Shown: positions 16,745 through 26,571 of the stretch, one piece after another | Layout: each line of letters starts with the position of its first letter | How positions within the stretch are numbered: the stretch's first letter is position 1 | From: an uncultured Bacilli bacterium | Lineage (GTDB): Bacteria > Bacillota_I > Bacilli_A > RF39 > UBA660 | NCBI GenBank assembly: GCA_934086485.1 | Contig: CAKOIF010000009.1 | Coordinates: 1-54,118 of the forward strand | Length of the DNA: 54,118 bases | Reading direction: 5' to 3' | Notes under the pieces: model-generated | Databases searched by the model: none | What the model was told of the DNA's origin: nothing | The model's input: only the letters and a program-made list of their open reading frames with translations | Position numbers and translations under genes: made by a program

Positions 16745-17515
16745 TTATTCTGTTGGTAATGTAGCGGTTTTTGCTAATATAAAATTTTTTAAATAATCAA
16801 TTGTTACTGTATCAGCATTTAAATCTGTATAATGTTTATTTCTTGGAACTGGTACTAAAGTAATTCCAGATACATAACCAGCTTTCATTAAAAGTTCGTA
16901 CATATCATTAGGTACTGCGAATAAAAGCTCTGCTGGGGTTCTTGTTTCAGTTGATCCAAAAACATCTTTACCACTACTATCACGAACACCTAAAACTGAA
17001 ATACTTTCAATAAACTTACCAAACATAATTTTACCAGTATCATCTGTTGCTTTTAAATAAAGGTCAATTTTATCCCCAGGATAAATTGAATTACCAAAAG
17101 TTGTATGGTTGTTTACTGACATACTATAAATTGTATGTTTATCAGGAATATCATCAAACACAGAATTTGGTAGTTCTGCTTTAGTAACTACTTGAGTCTT
17201 ATAAAATAATCCTCCCTTAGGTATTGATGTTCCGGTTGTAATATAGTAACCAATTAATGACCCCTGATTTTGAATTATATCTGCAGTCTTTAGTAATTTG
17301 CTATTAACCTCGACCATACCAATTTTATCCTCAGTTATCTCATCAGTAGCGTGAAGTTCCTCTTTTGCATAAGGCACTTTTATTGGTGTTGTTGCCTCTT
17401 TAACTCTCATATTGTAAAAAAACCAAAGTACAACTACTCCCGCAAGTACTAGTAAAATAGTAACAGTATTTTTATTTGCTATTGTTTTCTTAAAAAAAGC
17501 ACTAATATTTCCCAT
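16745..17515 (-). CDS. cpaB: CpaB/RcpC-like SAF-domain protein
   Basis: The 256-aa protein has one N-terminal membrane helix (about 17-35) and an extracytoplasmic SAF domain starting near IKVPYAKEELHATDEITEDKIGMVEV, followed by the RcpC/CpaB region with PGDKIDLYLKATDDTG and LLFAVPNDMYELLMKAG. In Gram-negative Tad systems it assists the secretin; in monoderms, as here, it may guide the pilus through the wall. It is the first gene of the cpaB-tadA-tadB-tadC unit, with its own promoter and GGAGGAT ribosome binding site. Confidence 0.82.
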   Translation of the reverse strand: MGNISAFFKKTIANKNTVTILLVLAGVVVLWFFYNMRVKEATTPIKVPYAKEELHATDEITEDKIGMVEVNSKLLKTADIIQNQGSLIGYYITTGTSIPKGGLFYKTQVVTKAELPNSVFDDIPDKHTIYSMSVNNHTTFGNSIYPGDKIDLYLKATDDTGKIMFGKFIESISVLGVRDSSGKDVFGSTETRTPAELLFAVPNDMYELLMKAGYVSGITLVPVPRNKHYTDLNADTVTIDYLKNFILAKTATLPTE

Positions 17516-17551
17516 CTTTATCCTCCTTTGATACTATCATCTATCATATCA

Positions 17552-17580
17552 ATTATAACAATAATTATTTTTATTTTCAA
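17552..17580 (-). promoter_or_regulatory. promoter of cpaB-tadA-tadB-tadC
   Basis: TTGAAA (17575-17580) and TATAAT (17552-17557) are 17 nt apart on the minus strand, just after the terminator of the upstream operon. Confidence 0.8.
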
Positions 17581-17600
17581 TAACTTCAAAACAAAAAATC

Positions 17601-17624
17601 AAAAAAAGAAAGCAAACCGCTTTC
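17601..17624 (-). terminator. terminator of the giant-protein operon
   Basis: GAAAGC and GCTTTC pair around a 5-nt loop on the minus strand, followed by seven T residues. It separates the surface-protein operon from the cpaB operon. Confidence 0.8.
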
Positions 17625-17639
17625 CTTTGAATTTTTATT

Positions 17640-18800
17640 TTAAGCAAATGCTATATATTCAGTAAAATATTTATTAACATTTTCTTCGCTAACGCAAGAT
17701 TTACCAGCCATAGGATTATAGACATTATAACATTTACCAGATGCACTATAACCATAAATTGTATAATAATGGCCACTATTAGTACTAGCAAGTCCTGAAC
17801 CACTCGGAGGATATGTTCCCGGAGCCAATGATGCTACAACTGGGTGACCTGACTTTAATTGTTCATATATTGCATCAGCATATCCACCCGTTTTACTTCC
17901 AAAAGAACCACCACTTGCAACTGGACTAATACCTATAGATTGATAAAATGAATTACCACTTGCATAAGATGCTTTTCTACCACAAAATCCTGCATCACTT
18001 GAAGTATAATTGTAAGATTCTGGATTACCATTTAAACCAGATTTAAACATTCCAACATAGGCGCCAGCAGCAACATTATTATAGTCACTACTTGAAACAC
18101 CCGTATAATCTTTTAATGCTTGACCTTTACCAAGCATATATGCTGCCTCTGTTATAGCGATTGGTCCACAAGCACAACCAAAATTAACATTAAACGATCC
18201 CCAAGTAGTATCAACATTTATATTTCTTTGGGTTTGACTAATGCTTGCAGGTGTACCAGCATTTTGATCAGCTTTTTCACCATTATTTGGCGTTTCTTCT
18301 GTAGGATTACTAGGATTATTCGGAGTTGTTGGGTTTGAACTTCCTCCTCCAGTATATCTATTTCCATCTTCCTCAACTGAGGCATTATTAACAGGGTCAA
18401 CTTTAGATTCTAATATAGCATCTACTTTATTAACAATATCAAAAGTTGTTGAATCTCCACTTACATTAAATGCTCCTGATTTACTTGATACTTTTACACC
18501 TATTTTCGGAGGTGCTTCGTAAACTTCAGTAAATTCAATCGTATAAGTTGTTGAAAATGAGGCCTCTTCAGCAAATCTTCTTAAAAATACTTCATAGAAC
18601 TTTTCTTTATTCATTTTAAGTTCTCCATAAGTACGATAATAACCATAATCAATTGCATCAACCATTGATGCCTCTGAAATTTCTTTTATTAAATAATAAT
18701 CTTGAGTATTTGTTGATGTAAAGCTTTGGATAAGAAGGAGTACAACTATAATAAATACTCCAAAAACCATTAGCCAATATCCCCAATAGGATTCTTTCAT
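17640..18800 (-). CDS. pilin-like anchor fused to a C39/papain-like peptidase domain
   Basis: The 386-aa protein begins with a TadE-like N terminus: a short leader, one helix (residues 8-28) and a small strand-helix domain to about 130. A Pro/Asn/Thr-rich linker (150-185) leads to a papain-fold domain with CACGPIAIT (Cys211), GHPVVASL, SGHYYTIYGY (His344) and YNPMAG (Asn362), the Cys-His-Asn pattern of C39-like peptidases. The catalytic domain should lie outside the membrane. It might process pilins, cleave the giant protein encoded just upstream, or act as a transpeptidase linking them; all are inferences. C39 enzymes usually sit on ABC transporters, so the pilin-type anchor is unusual. It is last in its operon, 15 nt after the giant gene. 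Confidence 0.75.
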   Translation of the reverse strand: MKESYWGYWLMVFGVFIIVVLLLIQSFTSTNTQDYYLIKEISEASMVDAIDYGYYRTYGELKMNKEKFYEVFLRRFAEEASFSTTYTIEFTEVYEAPPKIGVKVSSKSGAFNVSGDSTTFDIVNKVDAILESKVDPVNNASVEEDGNRYTGGGSSNPTTPNNPSNPTEETPNNGEKADQNAGTPASISQTQRNINVDTTWGSFNVNFGCACGPIAITEAAYMLGKGQALKDYTGVSSSDYNNVAAGAYVGMFKSGLNGNPESYNYTSSDAGFCGRKASYASGNSFYQSIGISPVASGGSFGSKTGGYADAIYEQLKSGHPVVASLAPGTYPPSGSGLASTNSGHYYTIYGYSASGKCYNVYNPMAGKSCVSEENVNKYFTEYIAFA

Positions 18801-18815
18801 ATTTTTACTCCCTCC

Positions 18816-21800
18816 TTACTTCCAAGATGGTCCAACATCTGGAATTCCATCGCCATTAACATCTAGAGAACTAAATGTATATATAGTCCAATAATCATTT
18901 GTTACAATTATGTTATCACTATTAAATCCTTCAATAGCAGGTTGTGGTGTATAACGTCCTGGACTAAATTTTTCTTTATCTCTAGTACGCGCATCACCAT
19001 TTTTAATATCTACCTCTCCACCAAATTTACCATCTGCTAGATCATCGATAAATGAAGAATAACAGAATATATTAGCCATTACACATTTACCAGAATCTCC
19101 TTCTTTTTTCCATGTATAGCCAGCTTTTTTACAGCCTTCTTCATCTCTATCAATCTGATAATCATAACATGTCATTGTATCATTATTGTAAGATTCTTGA
19201 GCTTTGTTATATTCACGTATCTTAGTAATCATATTTGAATCCATAACTACTTTTAATGAATAATCCTCAACTTTTGTGCTTCCTGATTCAGATGGTGTTT
19301 CCTCTGAAGTAATATCTTTTGCTCTAGCAGTAATTTCATCAATTGTATCTTTAGCTTTTCTTGCAACTAATGAATTTTTATAAACACTTGGATCACTTTC
19401 CCAGTTAAAACCTATATCTCGATCATTAGGGAATAAATTACCTGGACTTACTGGTCTAAAATCATAATTTGGTTTATTTGCATTGTCTTTACCACCCTCA
19501 GGTGTTACGGAGCAAACACCAATACATTTTACAGTACAATTTGGACAACAGTTGAAGTTGTTTTCACACGCTTCTCCAGGTTGACATCCTACTGCAAGAA
19601 GTGTTTCTTCTCTTGTAGCACCCTCCCTAACTTCTTTACAACTTTTTTCATCATAATGGGTTGTACTACATACATAATAACTTTGTGATTTTTCAACACA
19701 GTATGGTCCACCATCGTTTACAGGGCAAAGTCTTTCTTGACATTTATCCCAATCTTCATTAGCTTCACACTCTGTTTTATAGTGGTTATTTCCAGATGCA
19801 TCTGTACAAGTATTTTGATTTACTTCGTATGTACAAGCATATTCATTTGAATTAACTTCATCATTATTTTTAGTAGTAGCACTACCTCTTATTTTAGTTG
19901 ATAAGCTATTACTTAAATTACTGTAAATTCTACCAGTATCACCAGTATCGTAGAATGTACCAAAATTATTTAATGTTAATTTATAATAATATGTTCCTGT
20001 AGGTGTATTAATTCCCACTGGTAAACCATCTACAATATCATAATTTTTTATTTCGTGTTCTGGTGTTGCTTCAATCTTAACATCACCATCATCGTGGCCA
20101 GTATAATAAACTCTCTCAGTTTTATAAGTTCCTTTTGAAGATGCTATTTTATGAACATAATCAACCTTTGTAATTATATGTAATGAATTATCTAAATTAT
20201 TTCCAACGTGAACAACACCCTCAATATCTGTATCAAGGTCTTCATCAAGAACAGTCCATTGTGTTTCATCTTGATATTCTAATGAATTATTACCTTTACA
20301 TTGTTCATACTCATTATCAATAGCACCATCACAATACCAAGTGGCTACGTGAGTATCATCATCAATATCTTGAATCGAATCACTTGCCATACAGTAAGGC
20401 TTTTTACTTAAATTTGGAGTAGTTTTTATGGCTTCCAAACTATCTATCTTTACACATTTGCCATCTTTTGACATTGCTTCAATAGCGTTACTATCGCCGA
20501 CTACAACAGCATCAGGACTATACATAAAGTCACAATTCATTCCATGTTCACAAGAAGCACCTTGAACTGAACTAATCCATCTTGTTGATGAAATACCTGG
20601 TTCAGGTTCTTCATAACTATATTGAACATCAGGATTATATCTATAAATCATATCCCAATATGCTTTTTCATTATCTCGATTTAAACCCATATTTTTATCT
20701 TTTTCTAATTGCTTATTTGGATAATCGTGATCTGCAACACAAGAATTGTAATTATCAATAATATCCCTAAGATCTTGCATCAAAGTTTTAAGTGTTTGTT
20801 TTGCTGCTTGGGCATTTCCCTTAAAAGTATCTTTTTGTTCTTTCCAATGTTCTTGAGCAGTCATTACAATTTTACATTCGCCTGAGGTTGAACAAGAATT
20901 ACCAGATGCTGAACAAGTTTTACCATTTTCAAATTTACCAAATTGAGTTGGATTAATCGAACCAGTAGATACATCTATAGTCCATTTATCTTCACCTTCT
21001 GTAATAGTTGCATATTGATATTTATCACTGTGAACTACATTATAAATATAATCGTAAGGCTTTGATTCACTTGAATCGCAACCAGCAAACGTGCCATCAG
21101 TATTATATGTAGCGTTACAAGTCTCTTGAGAACATATCATAGGATCTGCTTGTGTCCATTGATATTGCTTGTAATTTTCATAATTTTTTAACCATTCATT
21201 ATAAGTGTCAAGTATTTCTTTTTGTTTTTTAACAACATCCTCAGTATATTTTTTATAATCTAATTTAGTCGTATAGCAATCTTGTTGTCCTTTTAATGAA
21301 ACACTAATTTGGAAATATCTTCCTGATTCAGTACTTCTTTTATAAGGAACACCAAATATGTAATCTTCCTTACATTTAACTTCACAATAAGCATTATCTG
21401 CAACCATATCAGCATATTCATTATCAACTAACTTATATGGATTTTCTGCTTTATCTTTACTATTTTTAGAAAGTAAACATTTCTTAATATTATATTTACC
21501 ACTTTCAGCATTGTATGCCTCTCTAAATTCATATTCTACATTTCCATTTTCATCAGGTTCTTCACCATCTTCACAAATATTTGGAAGTGTTGAAGTTGGA
21601 TCACAAGTTGTTTCATCACATAAACTTGTATCTAATTCAAACTCATCTTGAATAGGTTCTCCCTCAGAAGCAATAAAGAATCTTTGTTGGCCAGTTGAAT
21701 TTCCAGCAGCATATAATACCGCTCCCCCATCTTCATTAGAATATTCATATTTAAATTTAATTTTTACTTCACAGTCTTCTTCTTCAGACTCCTCATCAGA

Positions 21801-23687
21801 TACTTCCTGTGAATCTTCACTTGAAGGACGTGATACTAAGAAACCTACATAAATAGTTCCTTTTCTTCCCTCTAATTTTTTAGAAAGGTCCTCACCTTCA
21901 GAAATAGACTCCCATCCATCTTCAGTTTGTAAAAATTCTTTAGAAGCACCAAGTAATTTTACTTCAGTGGCTTCGTTTTCTTTTTCAACTTCGAATCCTA
22001 AATATTTAAAATATTCAGAGTCAGAACTTGCATCAGTTATATTATTTATATCAATTTTAACAGAAACGATTTTCTTTATTACACCATCGGCTTTTTCAGG
22101 TTCAGTAGCAGGTCCTTTTTCAACCTTACTTTCTCCACCTTCATTACCAAACTTTTCATTTGCATAATTCATTGCATCAATTAAAAGTTGTTTAATGCCA
22201 TCGAAACCGCCACAGCTTACAGATGCACCACTACCAGAACCGGTTCCACCGCCGCCATTACCGCCGCTTGAAGAATCTGTTAATTTATAACAACCATTTG
22301 CTTGCTCTACACATTTTTGGTTTTTACCTTTATGTCTGAAACAATAGTCCTTAGTGTGAATGTCGGAACCACTTTGATTGCAATATGCTTCAGTGAATTC
22401 TTTAGGCTCAATTCTATAACAGCCATTGATTTTTGAACATTTTTTTGAAGTTGAATCAGAAGTTTTTGATCGTGCAATTTCACAATTCTCTTGTGGATAA
22501 TACATTCCTTTCTTCTCACAACAAGATTTAATTTCTGATGTTGAACCAGAACATACGTTAGAACTAGAAGAACCACCAGAAGAACCGCTTCCTTTTCTTT
22601 CTAATCTATAACAAATACTACCAGTTTTTTTTGTACAAACCCAATCATGATACTCTCCTTTTGGATCATTATTATTTCTATTATTAGCAATAGATTCACA
22701 ATTTTTTTGAGTTAAATCACCTTCAGTATCAGTACAGGCAGATTTAGATTTCCTACAACCAGTATTTTCATCTCTTTCATCATCTGGGCAAATAATACCT
22801 TGATATTCATTAGGCGTACATTTATCACAAGGTGCCCAATTAAGTTGCTTCCATTTTTTAGTTTCACTATCATATTTACACTTTAATTTTGCTTTGTTTG
22901 AACATTCAGCCGCTGTATTAAAAGAACAAGTATCAACTATTTTACAGCCGTGCTTTTCAGTTGATTTAAATCTTTCTCCAGTATAACATTCAAACACTTT
23001 ATCTTTTATTGTTGGGCAATTATCTGTTGATGAAGTTGAAGGTATATAACAATTATTTGAATCTAAATGGCAACCTTTGCCTGTTGCATCAGCACATTGT
23101 GCAGCGGTAGTATATTTACATTTACCTTCTAACAAATTATATTTTTCAAATCCTAAAAGAGCTAAACTTTTACCACCTTCATCAGTATTTTCTTCATTAT
23201 TACTATTTTTCTTGCTAGTATTTGATAAAAACTCAGTTAATGTTGAATTAAATGTTGAATCAGATTTCATACAATTAACTGCAGCATCTATTTTTGCTAA
23301 ATAATCTGCTGTTCCAGTATGAGACCAATTAAGCATACCTTTTGATACAAGAAGTCTAATTGCTAAATGTATTTGTTCTTTATCAGCACCATTTTTCATT
23401 AAATAAAGAACTGCATAGTCGCCTTTAAGTTTTGGCATCATTCTACTTACAACATAAGAAGCACCGGCTCCAGCAGCCTTACCTCTATCCATACAGTATG
23501 CATCATAAGTTTTTCCTCCACCTGTAACAGTATGGAGTTGATATTGTTCATTAAAGCCATATGATGCTGAATGATTTTGTGATGCTCCTGGAGATAAAGT
23601 AAATTGGTCTCCTACATTAAGAGCATTAACATTAACCATTATAGATAATAATAAAAATATAAATATTGATTTAATTATCTTTTTCAT
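18816..23687 (-). CDS. giant Cys-rich secreted protein, candidate pilus-tip adhesin
   Basis: The 1623-aa protein has a signal peptide (residues 1-22). The N-terminal domain (about 25-160) contains DAYCMDRG (Cys65) and, 40 residues on, KEQIHLAIRLLV (Gln105), which recalls the Cys-Gln pair of thioester adhesin domains; this is a resemblance only. Residues 165-500 hold Cys-rich modules ending in similar CYRLE, CYRIE and CYKLT strings, then a Gly/Ser linker, then long stretches with scattered disulfide-like Cys pairs. The C terminus ends in SLDVNGDGIPDVGP, a calcium-loop-like motif, without LPXTG or a membrane anchor. The ATG at 23687 follows AAAGGAT and overlaps the upstream stop (ATGA), showing translational coupling. 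Surface display or a pilus tip role is inferred from context. Confidence 0.6.
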   Translation of the reverse strand: MKKIIKSIFIFLLLSIMVNVNALNVGDQFTLSPGASQNHSASYGFNEQYQLHTVTGGGKTYDAYCMDRGKAAGAGASYVVSRMMPKLKGDYAVLYLMKNGADKEQIHLAIRLLVSKGMLNWSHTGTADYLAKIDAAVNCMKSDSTFNSTLTEFLSNTSKKNSNNEENTDEGGKSLALLGFEKYNLLEGKCKYTTAAQCADATGKGCHLDSNNCYIPSTSSTDNCPTIKDKVFECYTGERFKSTEKHGCKIVDTCSFNTAAECSNKAKLKCKYDSETKKWKQLNWAPCDKCTPNEYQGIICPDDERDENTGCRKSKSACTDTEGDLTQKNCESIANNRNNNDPKGEYHDWVCTKKTGSICYRLERKGSGSSGGSSSSNVCSGSTSEIKSCCEKKGMYYPQENCEIARSKTSDSTSKKCSKINGCYRIEPKEFTEAYCNQSGSDIHTKDYCFRHKGKNQKCVEQANGCYKLTDSSSGGNGGGGTGSGSGASVSCGGFDGIKQLLIDAMNYANEKFGNEGGESKVEKGPATEPEKADGVIKKIVSVKIDINNITDASSDSEYFKYLGFEVEKENEATEVKLLGASKEFLQTEDGWESISEGEDLSKKLEGRKGTIYVGFLVSRPSSEDSQEVSDEESEEEDCEVKIKFKYEYSNEDGGAVLYAAGNSTGQQRFFIASEGEPIQDEFELDTSLCDETTCDPTSTLPNICEDGEEPDENGNVEYEFREAYNAESGKYNIKKCLLSKNSKDKAENPYKLVDNEYADMVADNAYCEVKCKEDYIFGVPYKRSTESGRYFQISVSLKGQQDCYTTKLDYKKYTEDVVKKQKEILDTYNEWLKNYENYKQYQWTQADPMICSQETCNATYNTDGTFAGCDSSESKPYDYIYNVVHSDKYQYATITEGEDKWTIDVSTGSINPTQFGKFENGKTCSASGNSCSTSGECKIVMTAQEHWKEQKDTFKGNAQAAKQTLKTLMQDLRDIIDNYNSCVADHDYPNKQLEKDKNMGLNRDNEKAYWDMIYRYNPDVQYSYEEPEPGISSTRWISSVQGASCEHGMNCDFMYSPDAVVVGDSNAIEAMSKDGKCVKIDSLEAIKTTPNLSKKPYCMASDSIQDIDDDTHVATWYCDGAIDNEYEQCKGNNSLEYQDETQWTVLDEDLDTDIEGVVHVGNNLDNSLHIITKVDYVHKIASSKGTYKTERVYYTGHDDGDVKIEATPEHEIKNYDIVDGLPVGINTPTGTYYYKLTLNNFGTFYDTGDTGRIYSNLSNSLSTKIRGSATTKNNDEVNSNEYACTYEVNQNTCTDASGNNHYKTECEANEDWDKCQERLCPVNDGGPYCVEKSQSYYVCSTTHYDEKSCKEVREGATREETLLAVGCQPGEACENNFNCCPNCTVKCIGVCSVTPEGGKDNANKPNYDFRPVSPGNLFPNDRDIGFNWESDPSVYKNSLVARKAKDTIDEITARAKDITSEETPSESGSTKVEDYSLKVVMDSNMITKIREYNKAQESYNNDTMTCYDYQIDRDEEGCKKAGYTWKKEGDSGKCVMANIFCYSSFIDDLADGKFGGEVDIKNGDARTRDKEKFSPGRYTPQPAIEGFNSDNIIVTNDYWTIYTFSSLDVNGDGIPDVGPSWK

Positions 23688-24400
23688 ATAATATCCTTTC
23701 TTCTTTTTACCTGAAGGAAAATAACTACTCCCCCAACAACAAGTATTGTACAACCTGCTCCTATAAATATTTCTTTATGTTCTTTTATAAATTCTCCTAA
23801 TTTTTGAAAAAAAGATTTATTTTTTTCTTCCTCTTCTTGTTTCTTTTTATTTTCATATTCCTGAAATTTATTCATAAAATCAGTTATTTCCATATCTTCA
23901 AAAGAAACATATTTTTCGCATAAATAAAATTCAGGATTATCTTGGCAAAAACCGAAATCATAAAATTCATTATATCTTGGAGTTGTCAAATAAAATGTTC
24001 TAACCTTCTTCTTAGGACAAGTTGTATTTGTAGATGGATAAACATCAAACGTAAAAGTATGTGTTTCCATAATATCTTCTAAATCAAAACTTGCAACTCC
24101 ATCTTTAACATCTAAATAATTAAACGTTTTATTAAAACCTTTAGTTTTAACTGTTACATAAAAGTTTTCACTTAAATTTAGTATAGATATTTTAAAATAA
24201 TTATATCCTTCACACTCAGACTGGCCATCGTTACAACTAAATGATGAATCAAACTGTCCTGTCTGTTCTTCATAAATCGCCTTTATTGTCGCCGCTTCAC
24301 TATTGAGTTTAGCTTGCTCCTCATAATCACACACCGCGTGAACATTTTTTGTTATTAATAATACTGCAAGTAAAACAAAAATTTTCTTTACATCTTTCAT
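23684..24400 (-). CDS. type I membrane protein of the giant-protein operon
   Basis: The 238-aa protein has a signal peptide (1-22), an extracytoplasmic beta-rich domain with six or more cysteines (SFSCNDGQSECEGY, NTTCPKKK, GFCQDNPEFYLCEKY), a charged coiled segment (KKQEEEEKNK) and a C-terminal membrane helix followed by KRRK. I do not recognise the family. Being first in the operon and coupled to the giant protein, it could anchor or chaperone it at the membrane. The ATG at 24400 is chosen because the -10 (24429-24434) rules out the start at 24457. Confidence 0.55.
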   Translation of the reverse strand: MKDVKKIFVLLAVLLITKNVHAVCDYEEQAKLNSEAATIKAIYEEQTGQFDSSFSCNDGQSECEGYNYFKISILNLSENFYVTVKTKGFNKTFNYLDVKDGVASFDLEDIMETHTFTFDVYPSTNTTCPKKKVRTFYLTTPRYNEFYDFGFCQDNPEFYLCEKYVSFEDMEITDFMNKFQEYENKKKQEEEEKNKSFFQKLGEFIKEHKEIFIGAGCTILVVGGVVIFLQVKRRKDII

Positions 24401-24428
24401 AATGCTTAGCACCATCCCTACTATTAAA

Positions 24429-24457
24429 ATAGTACCATATTCTTTTTTTATTTTCAA
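24429..24457 (-). promoter_or_regulatory. promoter of the giant-protein operon
   Basis: TTGAAA (24452-24457) and TACTAT (24429-24434) are 17 nt apart on the minus strand. The predicted start leaves a leader of about 22 nt before the ATG at 24400. Confidence 0.78.
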
Positions 24458-24500
24458 TAAAAACTAAACTTTTTTGTTAAATAATGGGTTTATTTATCAC

Positions 24501-24542
24501 AAAAAATAAATAAAAATCTTCATTACTGACTTTTATTTATTT
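24501..24542 (-). terminator. AT-only terminator of the ABC exporter operon
   Basis: AAATAAATAAAA and TTTTATTTATTT form a 12-bp stem around about 14 nt on the minus strand, followed by T residues. It overlaps the stop of the 84-aa gene. Confidence 0.6.
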
Positions 24543-24787
24543 TGATTATTATAGTAATTAAATTCTGATAGTTCTATAGCAAGCTGTTCAAGGTCATCAT
24601 CACCCTCAATTTCATTTAATTCAAATATTAAACTAGATAAATTATCGAACTTCTTATAATCAACATCGTACTTTTCTAATGTTTTTATTTCATTATTAGA
24701 TAAATACATTTTATTTTCTCTTTCTTTTTTCAAATCATCTGTATCAAATACAAATTCTTTATTATTACATTCTTTCTTCATTTTCAT
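24533..24787 (-). CDS. small acidic protein of unknown function
   Basis: I do not recognise this 84-aa soluble protein. It is rich in Asp, Glu, Lys and Asn (FDTDDLKKERENK, LNEIEGDDDLEQLAIELSEF) and predicted helical. The ATG at 24787 follows AAAGGAT and overlaps the end of the ABC exporter gene by 23 nt, so it is probably coupled to it and may act with the transporter. Confidence 0.5.
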   Translation of the reverse strand: MKMKKECNNKEFVFDTDDLKKERENKMYLSNNEIKTLEKYDVDYKKFDNLSSLIFELNEIEGDDDLEQLAIELSEFNYYNNQNK

Positions 24788-26507
24788 ATAATCCTTTATA
24801 AACTTTTGATTTTTTTAATAACTCTTTATGAGTACCTTTTGATTCCAATTTACCATTTTCAATAACTAGTATTCCATCAGCATCAATTATAGTGGATAGT
24901 CTATGAGCAATTATTATAATAGTATGATCTTTTGCTAAATTATCTATTGTCATTTTTATATATTTTTGACTTTCATTATCAAGTGCTGAAGTTGCTTCAT
25001 CAAATAATATTATTTTTGTATCTAATAAAAGTGTTCTTGCTATAGCAAGTCTTTGTTTTTGACCTCCGGAAAGATTTATTCCTCCCTCACCAATAATTGT
25101 ATTATATTTTTTAGGTAAACTTTCTATATATTCATCAATATATGCTTTTTTACATACTTCTTTTACCTCTTTTAAAGTAATATCTGGTTTAACTATTTTA
25201 AAATTTTCAAAGATAGACATATTAAATAAAAATGGATTTTGTCTAACACAAGAAATAGTTTTTCTTAAGGATTCTTCGGTAAGTTCTTTAATATCTACAC
25301 CATCAATTAAAACTTCTCCATTTGTTACATCAAAATATCTAAGTAATAAATTAAATATGGTTGTTTTACCATTACCGCTTCTTCCTACAATAGCGTTTTT
25401 TTGATTAGTTTTAATATTTAATGATAAATTATCAAGTGTTAAATTTTCTTTTTTAGTATATTTAAATGATACATTTTTAAAAGTAACATTTCCTTTAGGA
25501 TTATTTAAATTAATATCTCCATAAATTTCATCTTTAAATATTTTATTATTAACTACTTCATCAATTCTAGATAATGATACTTTTACTTTATTGTAATTTA
25601 CTCCAAAAGAGGAAAGTGTTTCCGCAACTTCATCTATTCGCCAAATATAAGTATGAACCATCATAAGTACACTATAAACAATATGACCTTTTATAAAAAG
25701 ATATCCACATGTTAATAAAATAATAAATTGTAATACATAATAAACTATATTATTTAATCCATTATATACTGATTCATATCTATTTATTTTCAAAGATTTA
25801 TTACAATAATTATCAATATCATTATTTATTAAATTAATCATATTATTTTTAATACCTAATGCTTTAATTTCTCTAATTCCAGTTAAATTCTCTGTTGCTC
25901 TTTTTATAAGTTTATCACTTTCCTTTTTAATTTCTTTTTGAGTACTTTTAATAACAGGAAAATATTTCGAAGAAATTATACCCATAATTATTGCAAAAAT
26001 AGTTATTTCAATACCAATAAAAATAGATATTTTAAATGATACTACAACAATTATTAATGCCATAATTATCTTTAAAATCATTTTTACTAGTTGATTAAGT
26101 AAATCAAGTACTCTATCTGGATCCGAAGAAAGTCTATTTATTAGTTCACCAACACCTGCTTTTTCAAATGCTATAGCGGGTAAATTTTGATATTTATTAT
26201 ACATATCTTTACAAACTTTATTAATAAAACTCATTTGTAATTTATTATATAAAATCAATCTAGGAATTAAAAGAACTCCATAAACTATTACATATCCAGA
26301 AAAATATAAAACTAAATATTTTACAAATAAAGCATATTTTTTTAAAAGCAAAAATTCTAAGGCTCTACCTATAAATATTGGGCAACATAAATCTGGTATG
26401 TAATTACATATCATCAAAATAACAAGTAAAATCATTTTTACTTTATCCTCTTTTAAATAATGAAATATTAATTTAAATGAACTATCTTTTTTCTTACCTG
26501 TTTTCAT
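24765..26507 (-). CDS. ABC exporter, fused permease-ATPase
   Basis: The 580-aa half-transporter has a six-helix type I exporter domain (about 15-320) and an ATPase domain with Walker A VGRSGNGKTT, signature NLSGGQKQRLAIA, Walker B IILFDEATSALD and H-loop AHRLST. Such proteins dimerise to export lipids, drugs or peptides; the substrate is unknown. The start has no Shine-Dalgarno: a TATAAT-like hexamer lies only six bases before the ATG, so the mRNA may be leaderless, or the real promoter lies further up. It forms an operon with the 84-aa gene. Confidence 0.9.
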   Translation of the reverse strand: MKTGKKKDSSFKLIFHYLKEDKVKMILLVILMICNYIPDLCCPIFIGRALEFLLLKKYALFVKYLVLYFSGYVIVYGVLLIPRLILYNKLQMSFINKVCKDMYNKYQNLPAIAFEKAGVGELINRLSSDPDRVLDLLNQLVKMILKIIMALIIVVVSFKISIFIGIEITIFAIIMGIISSKYFPVIKSTQKEIKKESDKLIKRATENLTGIREIKALGIKNNMINLINNDIDNYCNKSLKINRYESVYNGLNNIVYYVLQFIILLTCGYLFIKGHIVYSVLMMVHTYIWRIDEVAETLSSFGVNYNKVKVSLSRIDEVVNNKIFKDEIYGDINLNNPKGNVTFKNVSFKYTKKENLTLDNLSLNIKTNQKNAIVGRSGNGKTTIFNLLLRYFDVTNGEVLIDGVDIKELTEESLRKTISCVRQNPFLFNMSIFENFKIVKPDITLKEVKEVCKKAYIDEYIESLPKKYNTIIGEGGINLSGGQKQRLAIARTLLLDTKIILFDEATSALDNESQKYIKMTIDNLAKDHTIIIIAHRLSTIIDADGILVIENGKLESKGTHKELLKKSKVYKGLYENEERM

Positions 26508-26545
26508 ACAATAATTATATAATATAAAATACTATTTTTAAATAT

Positions 26546-26571
26546 AAAAAACTAAGGTTTTTAGCCTTAGT
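26546..26571 (-). terminator. terminator of hsp20
   Basis: ACTAAGG and CCTTAGT pair around a 7-nt loop on the minus strand and are followed by six T residues. It overlaps the stop codon. Confidence 0.85.

Noticed and set aside
18120..18338. Plus-strand ORF opposite the C39-like gene
   Set aside because: It is the antisense shadow of a low-complexity Pro/Asn/Thr linker, has no ribosome binding site, and the minus-strand frame has clear catalytic motifs.
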